Assembly: GCA_017502285.1 (NCBI GenBank) | Contig: JAFVVH010000038.1 | Location: 1-32,149, forward strand | DNA: 32,149 bases | Reading direction: 5' to 3' | From: Oscillospiraceae bacterium | Lineage (GTDB): Bacteria > Bacillota > Clostridia > Oscillospirales > Oscillospiraceae | Part shown: positions 7,492 to 14,813 of the stretch, piece by piece | Layout of the letters: every line of letters starts with the position of its first letter | Numbering within the stretch: the stretch's first letter is position 1 | Translations under genes and position numbers: made by a program | Notes under the pieces: generated by a model | What the model saw: the letters and a program-made list of their open reading frames with translations, nothing else | What the model was told of the DNA's origin: nothing | Database searches by the model: none

Positions 7492-8895
7492 ATGACCGGT
7501 TACAGCATGCCGGAGGCAGTTGCCCTGTGCCGGGAACACGACCTGCTGCCCCGGGGCGGCCACGTGCTGTGTGCCGTATCCGGAGGGGCGGACTCCGTGT
7601 GTCTGCTCCACTGGCTGAACGGACTGCGGGACGAGTATGGATTTGAGCTGACCGCCGCTCATTATAACCACCAGCTGCGCGGGGAACAGTCCCTGCGGGA
7701 TGAGGAATTCGTGCGCTCCTTCGTGGGCAGATGCTGCCCGGGAGTGGAGTTGGTGGTGGTGGCCGGTGACGTTGCCGCGCAAGCGCAAAAGGACGCAACG
7801 GGCATTGAGGAAACGGCTCGAGAGATGCGGTATGCCTTTTTGTATGAAACGGCCCGACAGGTGGGGGCGGATGTGATCGCCACCGCCCACAATGCCGAGG
7901 ACAATGCCGAGACAGTGCTGCTGCACCTGATGCGGGGCAGCGGCCTGCGGGGCATGACCGGAATACAGCCCCGGCGGGGTACGCTGGTGCGCCCCTTTTT
8001 GACCACTCGCCGCCGGGATATTGAGGGGTATCTGCGTGTTTACGGTTTGCCCCACGTGGAGGACGGTTCCAATGCCGATGAGCGGTTTGCCCGCAACCGG
8101 GTGCGCCGTCAACTCCTGCCTGTATTGGAGGACATGCAACCGCAGTTTGTCTCTCACGTAGGGAAAACGGCCCGGCTGCTGACACAGGATGAAGAATATC
8201 TGACCCGACAGGCCGGACAGGCGCTGGGCCCCGTGGAGGAAATTGAGTGCGGCCTGAGTATCTGTGCTGCTGACATTGCCGGACAGCCGGACGCTCTTGC
8301 CGTGCGCATGGTGCGGCTTTTGCTGGACAGGCTGAACGGGGACGGAGGCAAATGCACGGCCCGGCATCTGCTGGACGTGGTTGGCCTGTGCCGAAGCGAT
8401 GACCCCTCCGGACAAGTCTCTCTGCCCGGAGGACGGCTGGCCCGGCGAGTCTATGACCGGCTGGAGCTGGTGATAGAGCAACAGTCGGAGCGATGGGGAG
8501 AGGAAATGCTCTCTTTGCCCGGAACGCTGACCCTAACCTGGGGAACGATCACCGTGCAGCACAGCGTGTATGAAGGACAGGAGCAAACTCCCTTTGACTT
8601 TTACCTGTCTTGCGGTGATGCGTTTACCGTTCGTTCCCGCCGCACCGGGGACAGGCTGGAACGGCCCGGCCGACCGGGGCGGCTATTAAAGAAAATACTC
8701 ATTGACGAAAAAATTCCACGGCACATCCGGGATACGCTCCCGGTTATGGATTGGGACGGCCGAGTGGCCGCGGTGGCCGGACTCGGCCCGGACCGGGCCT
8801 TTCTGCCTGAAATCGGGCAGGAGTGCTGGCATATCACTTGTATTCCCAATATCGCTCAAACACAGAAAGGATGTTGTTTACATGATGGAACATGA
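7492..8895 (+). CDS. tilS: tRNA(Ile)-lysidine synthetase TilS
   Basis: TilS converts C34 of the CAU-anticodon tRNA(Ile) to lysidine, using ATP and lysine, so that it reads AUA codons. The 467-residue protein carries the PP-loop AVSGGADSVCLLHWL (about 27-41), the AAHYNHQLRG and IATAHNAEDNAETVLLHLMRG segments of the N-type ATP pyrophosphatase domain, and C-terminal domains (about 215-290 and 375-450; the latter has RRTGDRLERPGRPG). ATG 7492 directly abuts the dnaB stop; AGGAG in the dnaB tail (7481-7485) is its ribosome site. Its last 14 bases overlap hpt. Confidence 0.95.
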   Translation: MTGYSMPEAVALCREHDLLPRGGHVLCAVSGGADSVCLLHWLNGLRDEYGFELTAAHYNHQLRGEQSLRDEEFVRSFVGRCCPGVELVVVAGDVAAQAQKDATGIEETAREMRYAFLYETARQVGADVIATAHNAEDNAETVLLHLMRGSGLRGMTGIQPRRGTLVRPFLTTRRRDIEGYLRVYGLPHVEDGSNADERFARNRVRRQLLPVLEDMQPQFVSHVGKTARLLTQDEEYLTRQAGQALGPVEEIECGLSICAADIAGQPDALAVRMVRLLLDRLNGDGGKCTARHLLDVVGLCRSDDPSGQVSLPGGRLARRVYDRLELVIEQQSERWGEEMLSLPGTLTLTWGTITVQHSVYEGQEQTPFDFYLSCGDAFTVRSRRTGDRLERPGRPGRLLKKILIDEKIPRHIRDTLPVMDWDGRVAAVAGLGPDRAFLPEIGQECWHITCIPNIAQTQKGCCLHDGT

Positions 8896-9421
8896 CATTC
8901 AGGAGATCCTGTTTTCCGAAGAACAGCTGGCCCAACGGGTGAACGAGCTGGCCGAGCAGATCAACCGGGACTATGCCGACAAGGAGATTTTGCTGGTCAG
9001 CGTGCTGCGTGGTTCCTTTGTGTTCATGGCCGATTTGGCCCGAAAGATCACCCGCCCCTGCCGCATTGACTTTATGTCTGTATCCTCCTATGGAAAGGGG
9101 AGCACTTCTTCCGGTCAGGTGCAGATCACCAAGGACCTGTCTGAGGACATTTCTGGGTTGCACGTGATCGTGGTGGAGGACATTCTGGACTCAGGCAATA
9201 CCCTGAGCTATCTGCTGCGTCTGCTGGAGCAGCGCCATCCTGCCTCCATCCGCCTGTGTACCCTGCTGGACAAGCCTGACCGGCGCAAGGTGGAGGTGGC
9301 TGTCCACTATTCCGGCTTCACCATTCCCGATGCCTTTGTGGTGGGCTATGGGTTGGACTATGCCGAGCGCTATCGCAACCTGCCCTATATCGGCATCCTC
9401 AAGCCGGAAGTATATTCGTAA
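8882..9421 (+). CDS. hpt: Hypoxanthine phosphoribosyltransferase
   Basis: Purine salvage enzyme that makes IMP and GMP from hypoxanthine or guanine and PRPP. The 179 residues are standard length. The PRPP-binding loop is VIVVEDILDSGNTLSYLL, the flexible-loop region is SSYGKGSTSSG, and GYGLDYAERYRNLPYIG is the usual C-terminal signature. Two ATGs are adjacent (8882, 8885); 8882 is preferred because AGAAAGGA (8864-8871) is 10 nt away. It overlaps the tilS end by 14 bp, implying translational coupling. In many Firmicutes ftsH follows; here a terminator and a convergent gene follow instead. Confidence 0.95.
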   Translation: MMEHDIQEILFSEEQLAQRVNELAEQINRDYADKEILLVSVLRGSFVFMADLARKITRPCRIDFMSVSSYGKGSTSSGQVQITKDLSEDISGLHVIVVEDILDSGNTLSYLLRLLEQRHPASIRLCTLLDKPDRRKVEVAVHYSGFTIPDAFVVGYGLDYAERYRNLPYIGILKPEVYS

Positions 9422-9434
9422 TATGCAGCATAAT

Positions 9435-9471
9435 AAAATGCCCGAACCGATTGTATCGGTTCGGGCATTTT
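9435..9471. terminator. Bidirectional terminator between hpt and the ArsC-like gene
   Basis: Perfect 17-bp inverted repeat, 9435-9451 with 9455-9471, with a 3-nt loop and A/T runs at both ends. It ends the gdpP-hpt operon and also the convergent minus-strand gene, whose stop codon begins 2 bp away. Confidence 0.92.
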
Positions 9472-9472
9472 A

Positions 9473-9805
9473 TCATTTCCAAGTCTCCCAGACCTCCGGA
9501 TGGTAACCCACGGTGGCCTGCTTGCCGTTTCGGACGATGGGGGTATTGAGCAAAGTGGGGTCCTCCAGCAGCTTTTCAAACTTGTCCGCATCATAGGCCA
9601 GGTAACGCAGCAGCACCGCGTCCGGATGCTTCTGGTCGATGAGGGCCTCCAGACCGACCGCGCTTTTGACGCTGGTCAGCTCACCCCGGCTCATGCCGTA
9701 TTTCTTCAGATCCACCGCCTGAAATTTGATGCGCCGCTCCTTGAACCAGCGCTCTGCCTTTTTGGTGTCAAAGCATTTGGATTTGCCGAAAATCTGAATG
9801 TTCAT
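9473..9805 (-). CDS. Arsenate reductase (ArsC)/Spx family protein
   Basis: A thioredoxin-fold protein of the ArsC/Spx/MgsR superfamily. The 110 residues contain the N-terminal FGKSKCFDTKKAERWF segment with a single cysteine at position 11 (CxxT, no CxxC). The C-terminal half reads LLNTPIVRNGKQATVGYHPEVW, where the cis-Pro loop (TPIVR) of the family is visible. Such single-Cys proteins may be arsenate reductases, Spx-like transcription regulators or simply YffB-type proteins; the sequence does not decide. AGGAGG lies 8 nt before ATG 9805. It may be read from the promoter of the small membrane protein upstream, past a weak hairpin. Confidence 0.85.
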   Translation of the reverse strand: MNIQIFGKSKCFDTKKAERWFKERRIKFQAVDLKKYGMSRGELTSVKSAVGLEALIDQKHPDAVLLRYLAYDADKFEKLLEDPTLLNTPIVRNGKQATVGYHPEVWETWK

Positions 9806-9842
9806 AATGGGCCTCCTGAACAGTATTGATTTGTGAATAAAG

Positions 9843-9880
9843 AAGCACCGACCATGTTTGTGACGAGGCCGGTGCTTTTA
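9843..9880 (-). terminator. Weak hairpin terminator after the small membrane gene
   Basis: An 11-bp stem (9843-9853 with 9867-9877, one G-T wobble) with a 13-nt loop lies just past the stop of the minus-strand gene at 9888. The T run on that strand is short (CTTTATT), so termination may be partial. Confidence 0.5.
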
Positions 9881-9887
9881 CTATGTG

Positions 9888-10124
9888 TCAATACTCGGGG
9901 GTGGTAGGATTCTTTTCTTTCTTGAATATGAGCCAGACAAATACGGCACACACAGGAATTGCCAGAATCATGCCCAGAATGAGGCTGGACACCAAGCAGG
10001 CGAAAAAGCCTCCCAATGCTAAACCAATCTTACCTTTGACAGCGCCGCAAATAGCGGGAACGGCGCCGGTCAGTGCTCCTGTGATCAGGGAACCTAAAAT
10101 TACCCCAAAATAGTAAGCGTTCAC
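9888..10124 (-). CDS. Small glycine/alanine-rich membrane protein, function unknown
   Basis: A 78-residue protein made almost entirely of two or three hydrophobic segments (about 5-30, 33-50 and 48-67) with many Gly and Ala residues (GALTGAVPAICGAVKG, GLALGGFFACL), ending in a short charged tail KKEKNPTTPEY. I recognise no named family. It starts at GTG 10124, supported by AAAGGAGGG six nucleotides upstream and a promoter at 10175-10203. The GxxxG-like spacing suggests packed helices and oligomerisation, but no function can be assigned. Confidence 0.65.
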   Translation of the reverse strand: MNAYYFGVILGSLITGALTGAVPAICGAVKGKIGLALGGFFACLVSSLILGMILAIPVCAVFVWLIFKKEKNPTTPEY

Positions 10125-10174
10125 AAAAAGCCCTCCTTTGTCTTTGTGCAGTGCATCGAACTGTGCTTTGCTTT

Positions 10175-10203
10175 ATTGTAATTTATTTCGACAAGAAAAG
10201 CAA
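10175..10203 (-). promoter_or_regulatory. Promoter for the small membrane gene
   Basis: On the minus strand, TTGCTT (10198-10203), a 17-nt spacer and TACAAT (10175-10180), about 50 bp upstream of the GTG start, in an AT-rich stretch unlike its surroundings. Confidence 0.65.
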
Positions 10204-10318
10204 TATTTAAAGAAAGAAGATAAAAGTTTTTGAAGAAAATGGTGATAGAGGCGAGTGCGGTTTATTTTGGCATGGGCCGGGGATACTAAGGGGACGAGGT
10301 TGAAAGGAGCGGTTTGAT

Positions 10319-12661
10319 ATGAAGGCAGTGATCCTTGCGGGCGGGGAGGGAAGCCGGTTGCGGCCCATCTCTTTAGGCAGGCCCAAGGCCATGACACCCC
10401 TGTTAGGCAGACCGGTCATGGAGCATCTGCTGCATTTGCTGCGGCGGCACGGCATTACCCAAATTTGTGTTGCATTGGGACAGCGGGACCGGGCGATTGA
10501 AGAATATTTCGGAGACGGAACACGATTTGGGGTGCAGTTGACCTATAAAATGGAGGACACCCCTTTGGGTACGGCGGGCAGCGCAAAGAATTGCGCCGAC
10601 TTTGTTGACGGTGAGGACGTGCTGGTCATGGGGGCGGACAGTGTGTGCGATCTGGACCTGACCGAAGCCATGGACTTTCATCGGGAGAAGGACGCGCTTG
10701 CTACGCTGGTCATCTGCCGCCACCCCCGACCGCTGGAATATGGCATGGTACTGACGGATGACCGGGGCCGGGTAGAGCAGTTTTTGGAAAAGCCCTCATG
10801 GGGGCAGGTGTTCACCAACATGGTAAACACAGGCATCTATATCCTTTCTCCCGGTGTGCTGGACCGTATTTCTGCGGGTGAGGAGCGTGATTTTGCAAAA
10901 GAGGTGTTTCCGGCCATGCTGGAAAGCGGTGAGGCTGTATATGCCTGCTGTCCGGAGGGCTACTGGCGGGATATGGGAGACTGTGAGAGCTATTTGGAAT
11001 GTGTCTGTGACGCGCTGGGCGGCAAAGTGACATTGGACATGGGACTGGAACAGCGCCAGCCGGGGGTATGGAGCGCCGAACCGATCCCGGATGGAGTCAG
11101 CGTCATCCCGCCCTGCTGGATCGGCCCGGAGGTATATATTGGAAGCGGCAGTCTCATTGGACCTCATGTGGTGCTGGGACGAGGCAGCCGGGTAGGGACG
11201 CGCAGTCTGGTCCAGCGGTCCGTACTCATGGACGCGCAGATAGGGGATCGGGCCACCCTGTACGGCGCGGTACTGTGCCGGGGCAGCCGGGTAGGCGACG
11301 AGACAGTGCTCAACGAAGGTGTAGTGCTGGGCGAAAATACGCTGATAAAGGACCGTGCTGTGCTTATGGAGCGGGTGCGGCTTTGGCCGGGCAGAACGGT
11401 GCAGGAGGGTGGCAGACTGACCCACAGCGTTACCGCCGGAGGACAGATCGGGCCTCTGCGGTTCGGGGACGGCGGAGTGATCCGCGGCATACTGGGTGAA
11501 GACATTGGGCCGGAGTCTCTGTTGGCGCTGGGCCGGGCACTGGGGAGCGAAGGCAAGGTGGCACTGGGCGGATTTGGCGGTGCGGGGGCACAGATGCTCC
11601 TGCGCTCCGCTGCCAGCGGCATCACTGCCGCGGGCGGGACCGCGCTGTATCACGATATGGAGTGCGCCGCGCAGGCGGCATGGCTGGGGGAAAGCTACCA
11701 GCTGCCGGTCAGCCTGTTTATAGAGCAGGATGGGGAAAAGGTATATTTACACCTGTTTGACAGCTGCGGTCTGCCTCTGGGCCGGGGCCGGGAGCGAAAG
11801 CTGGAGCATGCCCTGCTGCGGGGAGAGCCGACGCTGACGGCTCAGCCCGTTGGCAGCTGTGAGCGGCTGCCAACCGGGCCGGGGGACTACGCTCTGGATG
11901 CGGCCCGCCGGGCTGATCTGCGCCGGGTGTCCCTGCGCTCGGTGCGGGTGGCGGTGACCGGGCATACCCCTGCCGACCGGGCTATACGGCTGGTGCTGGA
12001 AAAGCTGGGCTGTCAGGTCAGCGACCAGTGGAAGCGGGGCATCCCGGCCTTTACGGGAAGTCACGGCGGCTTTCGCCTTTCCGCCCGGGACGAGAGTGGC
12101 GCGCTGCTCTCACCACAGCAGCTGCTGGCTATGGTAGCACTGGTGGAGCTGGAAAACGGCGGAGGAAGGCTGGCGGTGCCAGACGATGCCAGTGCGGCGT
12201 TGGAGCTGATCGCTGCCGGCTTTGACAAGACGGTGCTGCGGCTGGGCCGGGACGGAGAACAGGCCAGGCAGCTTTACCGCACACTGCCGTGGCTGCGGGA
12301 CGCGGCTTTTGCCGCCGCACGCTTGTGCGCCCGCATGGCGGCCACCGGGGAGCGGTTGGAGCAACTGTCTGCCAAGACGCCCCGCTTTTCCAGTTGGAAG
12401 CGTGAGGTGCCTCTGGTCCGGGACAGGGGGGAAATCATGCGGGAACTGACCATTCAGGCGGGGCGGGACGCGGTGACCGGAGAGGGCCTGCGCCTGCGCA
12501 GCCGGGGCGGCTGGGTGTATCTGGTGCCTCTGAGCCGCCGGGCGGCGGTGAAGGTGGTGGCGGAAGGACCGGATCTGGAAATGGCGGCCGAGCTGTGCGA
12601 CTTTTATGCCGCGCAGGTCTCCAAGCTGGACGGCGGCCAGCCCGGGCGCAGGACAAAATAA
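10319..12661 (+). CDS. Sugar-1-phosphate nucleotidyltransferase fused to a degenerate phosphomannomutase/phosphoglucomutase domain
   Basis: A 780-residue multidomain protein. Residues 1-235 are a nucleotidyltransferase with the MKAVILAGGEGSRLRP loop, PKAMTPLLGRP and VLVMGADSVCDLDL (the metal-binding Asp region). Residues about 255-370 form a left-handed beta-helix of hexapeptide repeats (IGPEVYIGSGSLIGPHVVLG and following). Residues about 385-780 align by order with phosphohexomutases, but neither the catalytic Ser loop nor the DGDxDR metal loop is visible; FGGAGAQML stands where the Ser loop should be. The family is often annotated mannose-1-phosphate guanylyltransferase; the actual sugar and nucleotide are not determined by sequence. 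AAAGGAG lies 9 nt before ATG 10319. It probably supplies activated sugar for surface polymers, or plays a regulatory role. Confidence 0.88.
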   Translation: MKAVILAGGEGSRLRPISLGRPKAMTPLLGRPVMEHLLHLLRRHGITQICVALGQRDRAIEEYFGDGTRFGVQLTYKMEDTPLGTAGSAKNCADFVDGEDVLVMGADSVCDLDLTEAMDFHREKDALATLVICRHPRPLEYGMVLTDDRGRVEQFLEKPSWGQVFTNMVNTGIYILSPGVLDRISAGEERDFAKEVFPAMLESGEAVYACCPEGYWRDMGDCESYLECVCDALGGKVTLDMGLEQRQPGVWSAEPIPDGVSVIPPCWIGPEVYIGSGSLIGPHVVLGRGSRVGTRSLVQRSVLMDAQIGDRATLYGAVLCRGSRVGDETVLNEGVVLGENTLIKDRAVLMERVRLWPGRTVQEGGRLTHSVTAGGQIGPLRFGDGGVIRGILGEDIGPESLLALGRALGSEGKVALGGFGGAGAQMLLRSAASGITAAGGTALYHDMECAAQAAWLGESYQLPVSLFIEQDGEKVYLHLFDSCGLPLGRGRERKLEHALLRGEPTLTAQPVGSCERLPTGPGDYALDAARRADLRRVSLRSVRVAVTGHTPADRAIRLVLEKLGCQVSDQWKRGIPAFTGSHGGFRLSARDESGALLSPQQLLAMVALVELENGGGRLAVPDDASAALELIAAGFDKTVLRLGRDGEQARQLYRTLPWLRDAAFAAARLCARMAATGERLEQLSAKTPRFSSWKREVPLVRDRGEIMRELTIQAGRDAVTGEGLRLRSRGGWVYLVPLSRRAAVKVVAEGPDLEMAAELCDFYAAQVSKLDGGQPGRRTK

Positions 12662-12684
12662 GACTATACTTTCCATCCAAAATG

Positions 12685-12693
12685 TGGTATACT
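12685..12693 (+). promoter_or_regulatory. Extended -10 promoter upstream of RNase J
   Basis: TGGTATACT (12685-12693) is an extended -10 element (TGnTATAnT class), with no good -35 at 16-18 nt spacing. It lies 24 bp past the stop of the preceding gene and would give a leader of about 200 nt for rnj. No terminator separates the preceding gene, so read-through is also possible. Confidence 0.55.
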
Positions 12694-12699
12694 ACTACC

Positions 12700-12899
12700 C
12701 GGTAATTTGGATTTAAGCGCCTGCGTGCGCCTAAATATAGATGTCTGCCGAAACAGCGGCAGTCACAGCGACAACAGAACACAGCGGCAGGCGAAGGGGA
12801 CTTTTGGTGTTTCGGCGAGGCAGGGCCGGAACACGCGGATCTTCCTGCGCCTGTTTGCCGTGCTCTGTTCCTACATACCCAATGTGAAAAGGAGCAATT
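12700..12899 (+). promoter_or_regulatory. Structured 5' leader of RNase J mRNA with alternative pairings
   Basis: A 200-nt untranslated leader. Hairpin 1 pairs 12711-12720 with 12727-12736 (10 bp, one mismatch). CTGCCG (12745-12750) can pair with CGGCAG at 12757-12762 or with an identical copy at 12785-12790, because ACAGCGGCAG occurs twice (12753-12762 and 12781-12790). GCCGAAACA (12747-12755) is also perfectly complementary to TGTTTCGGC (12808-12816), which excludes the other pairings. RNases of this kind are often autoregulated through their leaders; that role here is inference. No known riboswitch was recognised. Confidence 0.45.
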
Positions 12900-14558
12900 A
12901 TGGCTGAAAAACTGAAAATTATTTCCCTTGGCGGTTTGAATGAGATCGGTAAGAACCTCACCGTATACGAGTATGGCGGTGACATTGTTATCGTGGACGT
13001 TGGCATGGGCTTCCCCGACGATGACATGTACGGCATCGACGTGGTCATCCCCGACGTGAGCTATCTCATCAAGAACCAGAACAAGATCCGGGGCATCTTC
13101 CTTACCCACGGGCATGAGGACCATATCGGCGCCCTGCCCTACGTTCTGCGGGACGTGAATGCGCCTATCTACGCCACCCGCATGACTGCGGGACTGGTCA
13201 AGCTGAAGCTGGAGGAGCACCGCCTGCTGGACAAGACTAAAATGATCACCTGCGAGGCAGGCGACGTGGTCAAGGCGGGCAAATTCAGCGTGGAGTTCAT
13301 CCACGTGAACCACTCCATCGCCGACGCGGTGGCCTTTGCCATCAAGAGCCCGGTGGGCACCGTGATCCACACCGGCGACTTCAAGATCGATGCCACCCCC
13401 GTGCAGGGCGGCATGATCGATCTGGCCCGGTTGGGTGAGTTGGGCAACGAAGGGGTGCTGGCCCTGCTGGCTGACTCCACCAACGTGGAGCGCCCCGGCT
13501 ACACCAAAAGCGAAAGCAGCGTGGGCGCCAGCTTTGACGCGCTGTTCCGCGGCTGTGAGGAGCGCATTATCATCACCACCTTCGCCAGCAACGTGGACCG
13601 CCTGCAGCAGATTATCGACGTGGCCGCCCGCTACGGCCGCAAGGTGGCGGTGACCGGCCGCAGCATGGAAAATGCCATGAAGGTATCCACCGAGCTGGGC
13701 TATATGAACATCCCCGACGGGGTGCTGATGGATCTGGCCCGGATCAAGTCGCTGCCCAAGGACAAGGTGTGTATCATTACCACCGGCAGCCAGGGCGAGA
13801 CCATGTCCGCTTTGAGCCGCATGGCCTTCTCCACCCACCGTCAGGTGGACATTATGCCCGGTGACCGAGTCATTATTTCCGCCAGCGCCATCCCCGGCAA
13901 CGAAAATGCCATCGGCAACGTGATCAACGAGCTGTACCGCAAGGGCGCGGACGTGGTCAACGAGCGCAATCTGGCCCTGCACGTGTCCGGCCATGCCTGT
14001 CAGGAGGAGCTGAAGATCATCCACGCACTCGTTAAGCCCAAATTCTTCATCCCCGTCCACGGCGAGCAGCGCATGATGCAGATCCATGCCAAGCTGGCCC
14101 GAGATATGGGCATGCCTGCCCAGAACGTGATCATCAGCGATCTGGGCCGGGTGATCGAGCTGACCGCAGACAGCGCCCGGCTCAACGGCACTGTCACCGC
14201 CGGTCAGGTCTTTGTGGACGGCTACGGTGTAGGCGATGTGGGCAGCGTGGTGCTGCGCGACCGCAAGCATCTGGCTCAGGACGGCATGATCGTGGTGGTG
14301 TTGTCCATGTCCGGCGAGGACGGCGCGCTGGTGTCCGGGCCGGACATTATCACAAGGGGCTTTGTCTATGTAAAGGAGTCCGAAGGACTGATGGAGGAAC
14401 TGCGTCAGGTGGCGCTGGAGGCGCTTCAGAGTGTGGACGGACGCTATCAGACCGACTGGTCGGCTATCAAGGGCGCCATCAAGGGAGACCTGTCCAACTA
14501 CCTTTATAAAAAGACCAAGCGCAGTCCCATGATCCTGCCTGTCATCATGGAAGTGTAA
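12900..14558 (+). CDS. rnj: Ribonuclease J
   Basis: RNase J is a metallo-beta-lactamase/beta-CASP nuclease with 5'-3' exonuclease and endonuclease activity, central to mRNA decay and RNA maturation in Firmicutes. The 552 residues match the family length. The zinc-binding motif is LTHGHEDHIG (H70, H72, D74, H75). HTGDFKID and DSTNVERPGYTKSE follow in order, then the beta-CASP segment (ITTFASNVDRLQQI) and VSGHACQEELK, then a C-terminal domain from about 450. AAAAGGAG lies 6 nt before ATG 12900. A single RNase J gene is in the window; whether a paralogue exists elsewhere cannot be seen. Confidence 0.96.
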   Translation: MAEKLKIISLGGLNEIGKNLTVYEYGGDIVIVDVGMGFPDDDMYGIDVVIPDVSYLIKNQNKIRGIFLTHGHEDHIGALPYVLRDVNAPIYATRMTAGLVKLKLEEHRLLDKTKMITCEAGDVVKAGKFSVEFIHVNHSIADAVAFAIKSPVGTVIHTGDFKIDATPVQGGMIDLARLGELGNEGVLALLADSTNVERPGYTKSESSVGASFDALFRGCEERIIITTFASNVDRLQQIIDVAARYGRKVAVTGRSMENAMKVSTELGYMNIPDGVLMDLARIKSLPKDKVCIITTGSQGETMSALSRMAFSTHRQVDIMPGDRVIISASAIPGNENAIGNVINELYRKGADVVNERNLALHVSGHACQEELKIIHALVKPKFFIPVHGEQRMMQIHAKLARDMGMPAQNVIISDLGRVIELTADSARLNGTVTAGQVFVDGYGVGDVGSVVLRDRKHLAQDGMIVVVLSMSGEDGALVSGPDIITRGFVYVKESEGLMEELRQVALEALQSVDGRYQTDWSAIKGAIKGDLSNYLYKKTKRSPMILPVIMEV

Positions 14559-14574
14559 TATTATAATGTATCAA

Positions 14575-14607
14575 AGCGCCGCGGCTATGCCGCGGCGCTC
14601 TTTTTTT
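14575..14607 (+). terminator. Rho-independent terminator after rnj
   Basis: An 11-bp perfect GC-rich stem (14575-14585 with 14589-14599) with loop TAT, followed by seven T (14601-14607). Confidence 0.95.
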
Positions 14608-14719
14608 GATTTTTGGGGAACAAAATCGCATTCATGCCGTCTAAGACAGTGTCCGCGGATGAAATATGACACTCATATTGCGGAAATTTTACAGTTGTGT
14701 TACATATCGCAACAATATA

Positions 14720-14748
14720 TTGACGGTGAAATTAAGTTGCGGTATAGT
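14720..14748 (+). promoter_or_regulatory. Strong promoter of the S-layer gene
   Basis: TTGACG (14720-14725), a 17-nt spacer and TATAGT (14743-14748), in a notably AT-rich stretch. Predicted start is near 14755, so the transcript would begin almost at the hairpin at 14758-14789. Confidence 0.82.
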
Positions 14749-14757
14749 ACACGCAGA

Positions 14758-14789
14758 GACAAAGGAAAGGGTCTGCCTTTCCAATTGTC
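14758..14789 (+). promoter_or_regulatory. 5'-terminal hairpin of the S-layer mRNA
   Basis: GACAA (14758-14762) and GGAAAGG (14764-14770) pair with CCTTTCC (14776-14782) and TTGTC (14785-14789) around loop GTCTG, with a small internal loop between the two helices. It sits within a few nucleotides of the predicted transcript start and before AAGGAGG (14798-14804). A stem at the extreme 5' end is a known way of protecting long-lived mRNAs from 5'-dependent decay; that role is inferred here. Confidence 0.6.
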
Positions 14790-14813
14790 AAAATAAAAAG
14801 GAGGAATATCCAA

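Noticed and set aside
8702-8881. A longer hpt start inside tilS
   Set aside because: The extra residues are a shadow of the tilS C-terminus; ATG 8882 has the ribosome site and gives the standard protein length.
10204-10318. A sigma-A promoter directly before the nucleotidyltransferase fusion gene
   Set aside because: GATACT at 10282-10287 resembles a -10, but no acceptable -35 is present at normal spacing, so I did not annotate it.
12707-12907. A 66-codon frame in the RNase J leader, overlapping the rnj start
   Set aside because: It starts with TTG, has no ribosome site and a composition without recognisable features; the region is better explained as a structured leader.
12435-14270. A 611-codon minus-strand open frame
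   Set aside because: Antisense to rnj, whose catalytic motifs are unambiguous.
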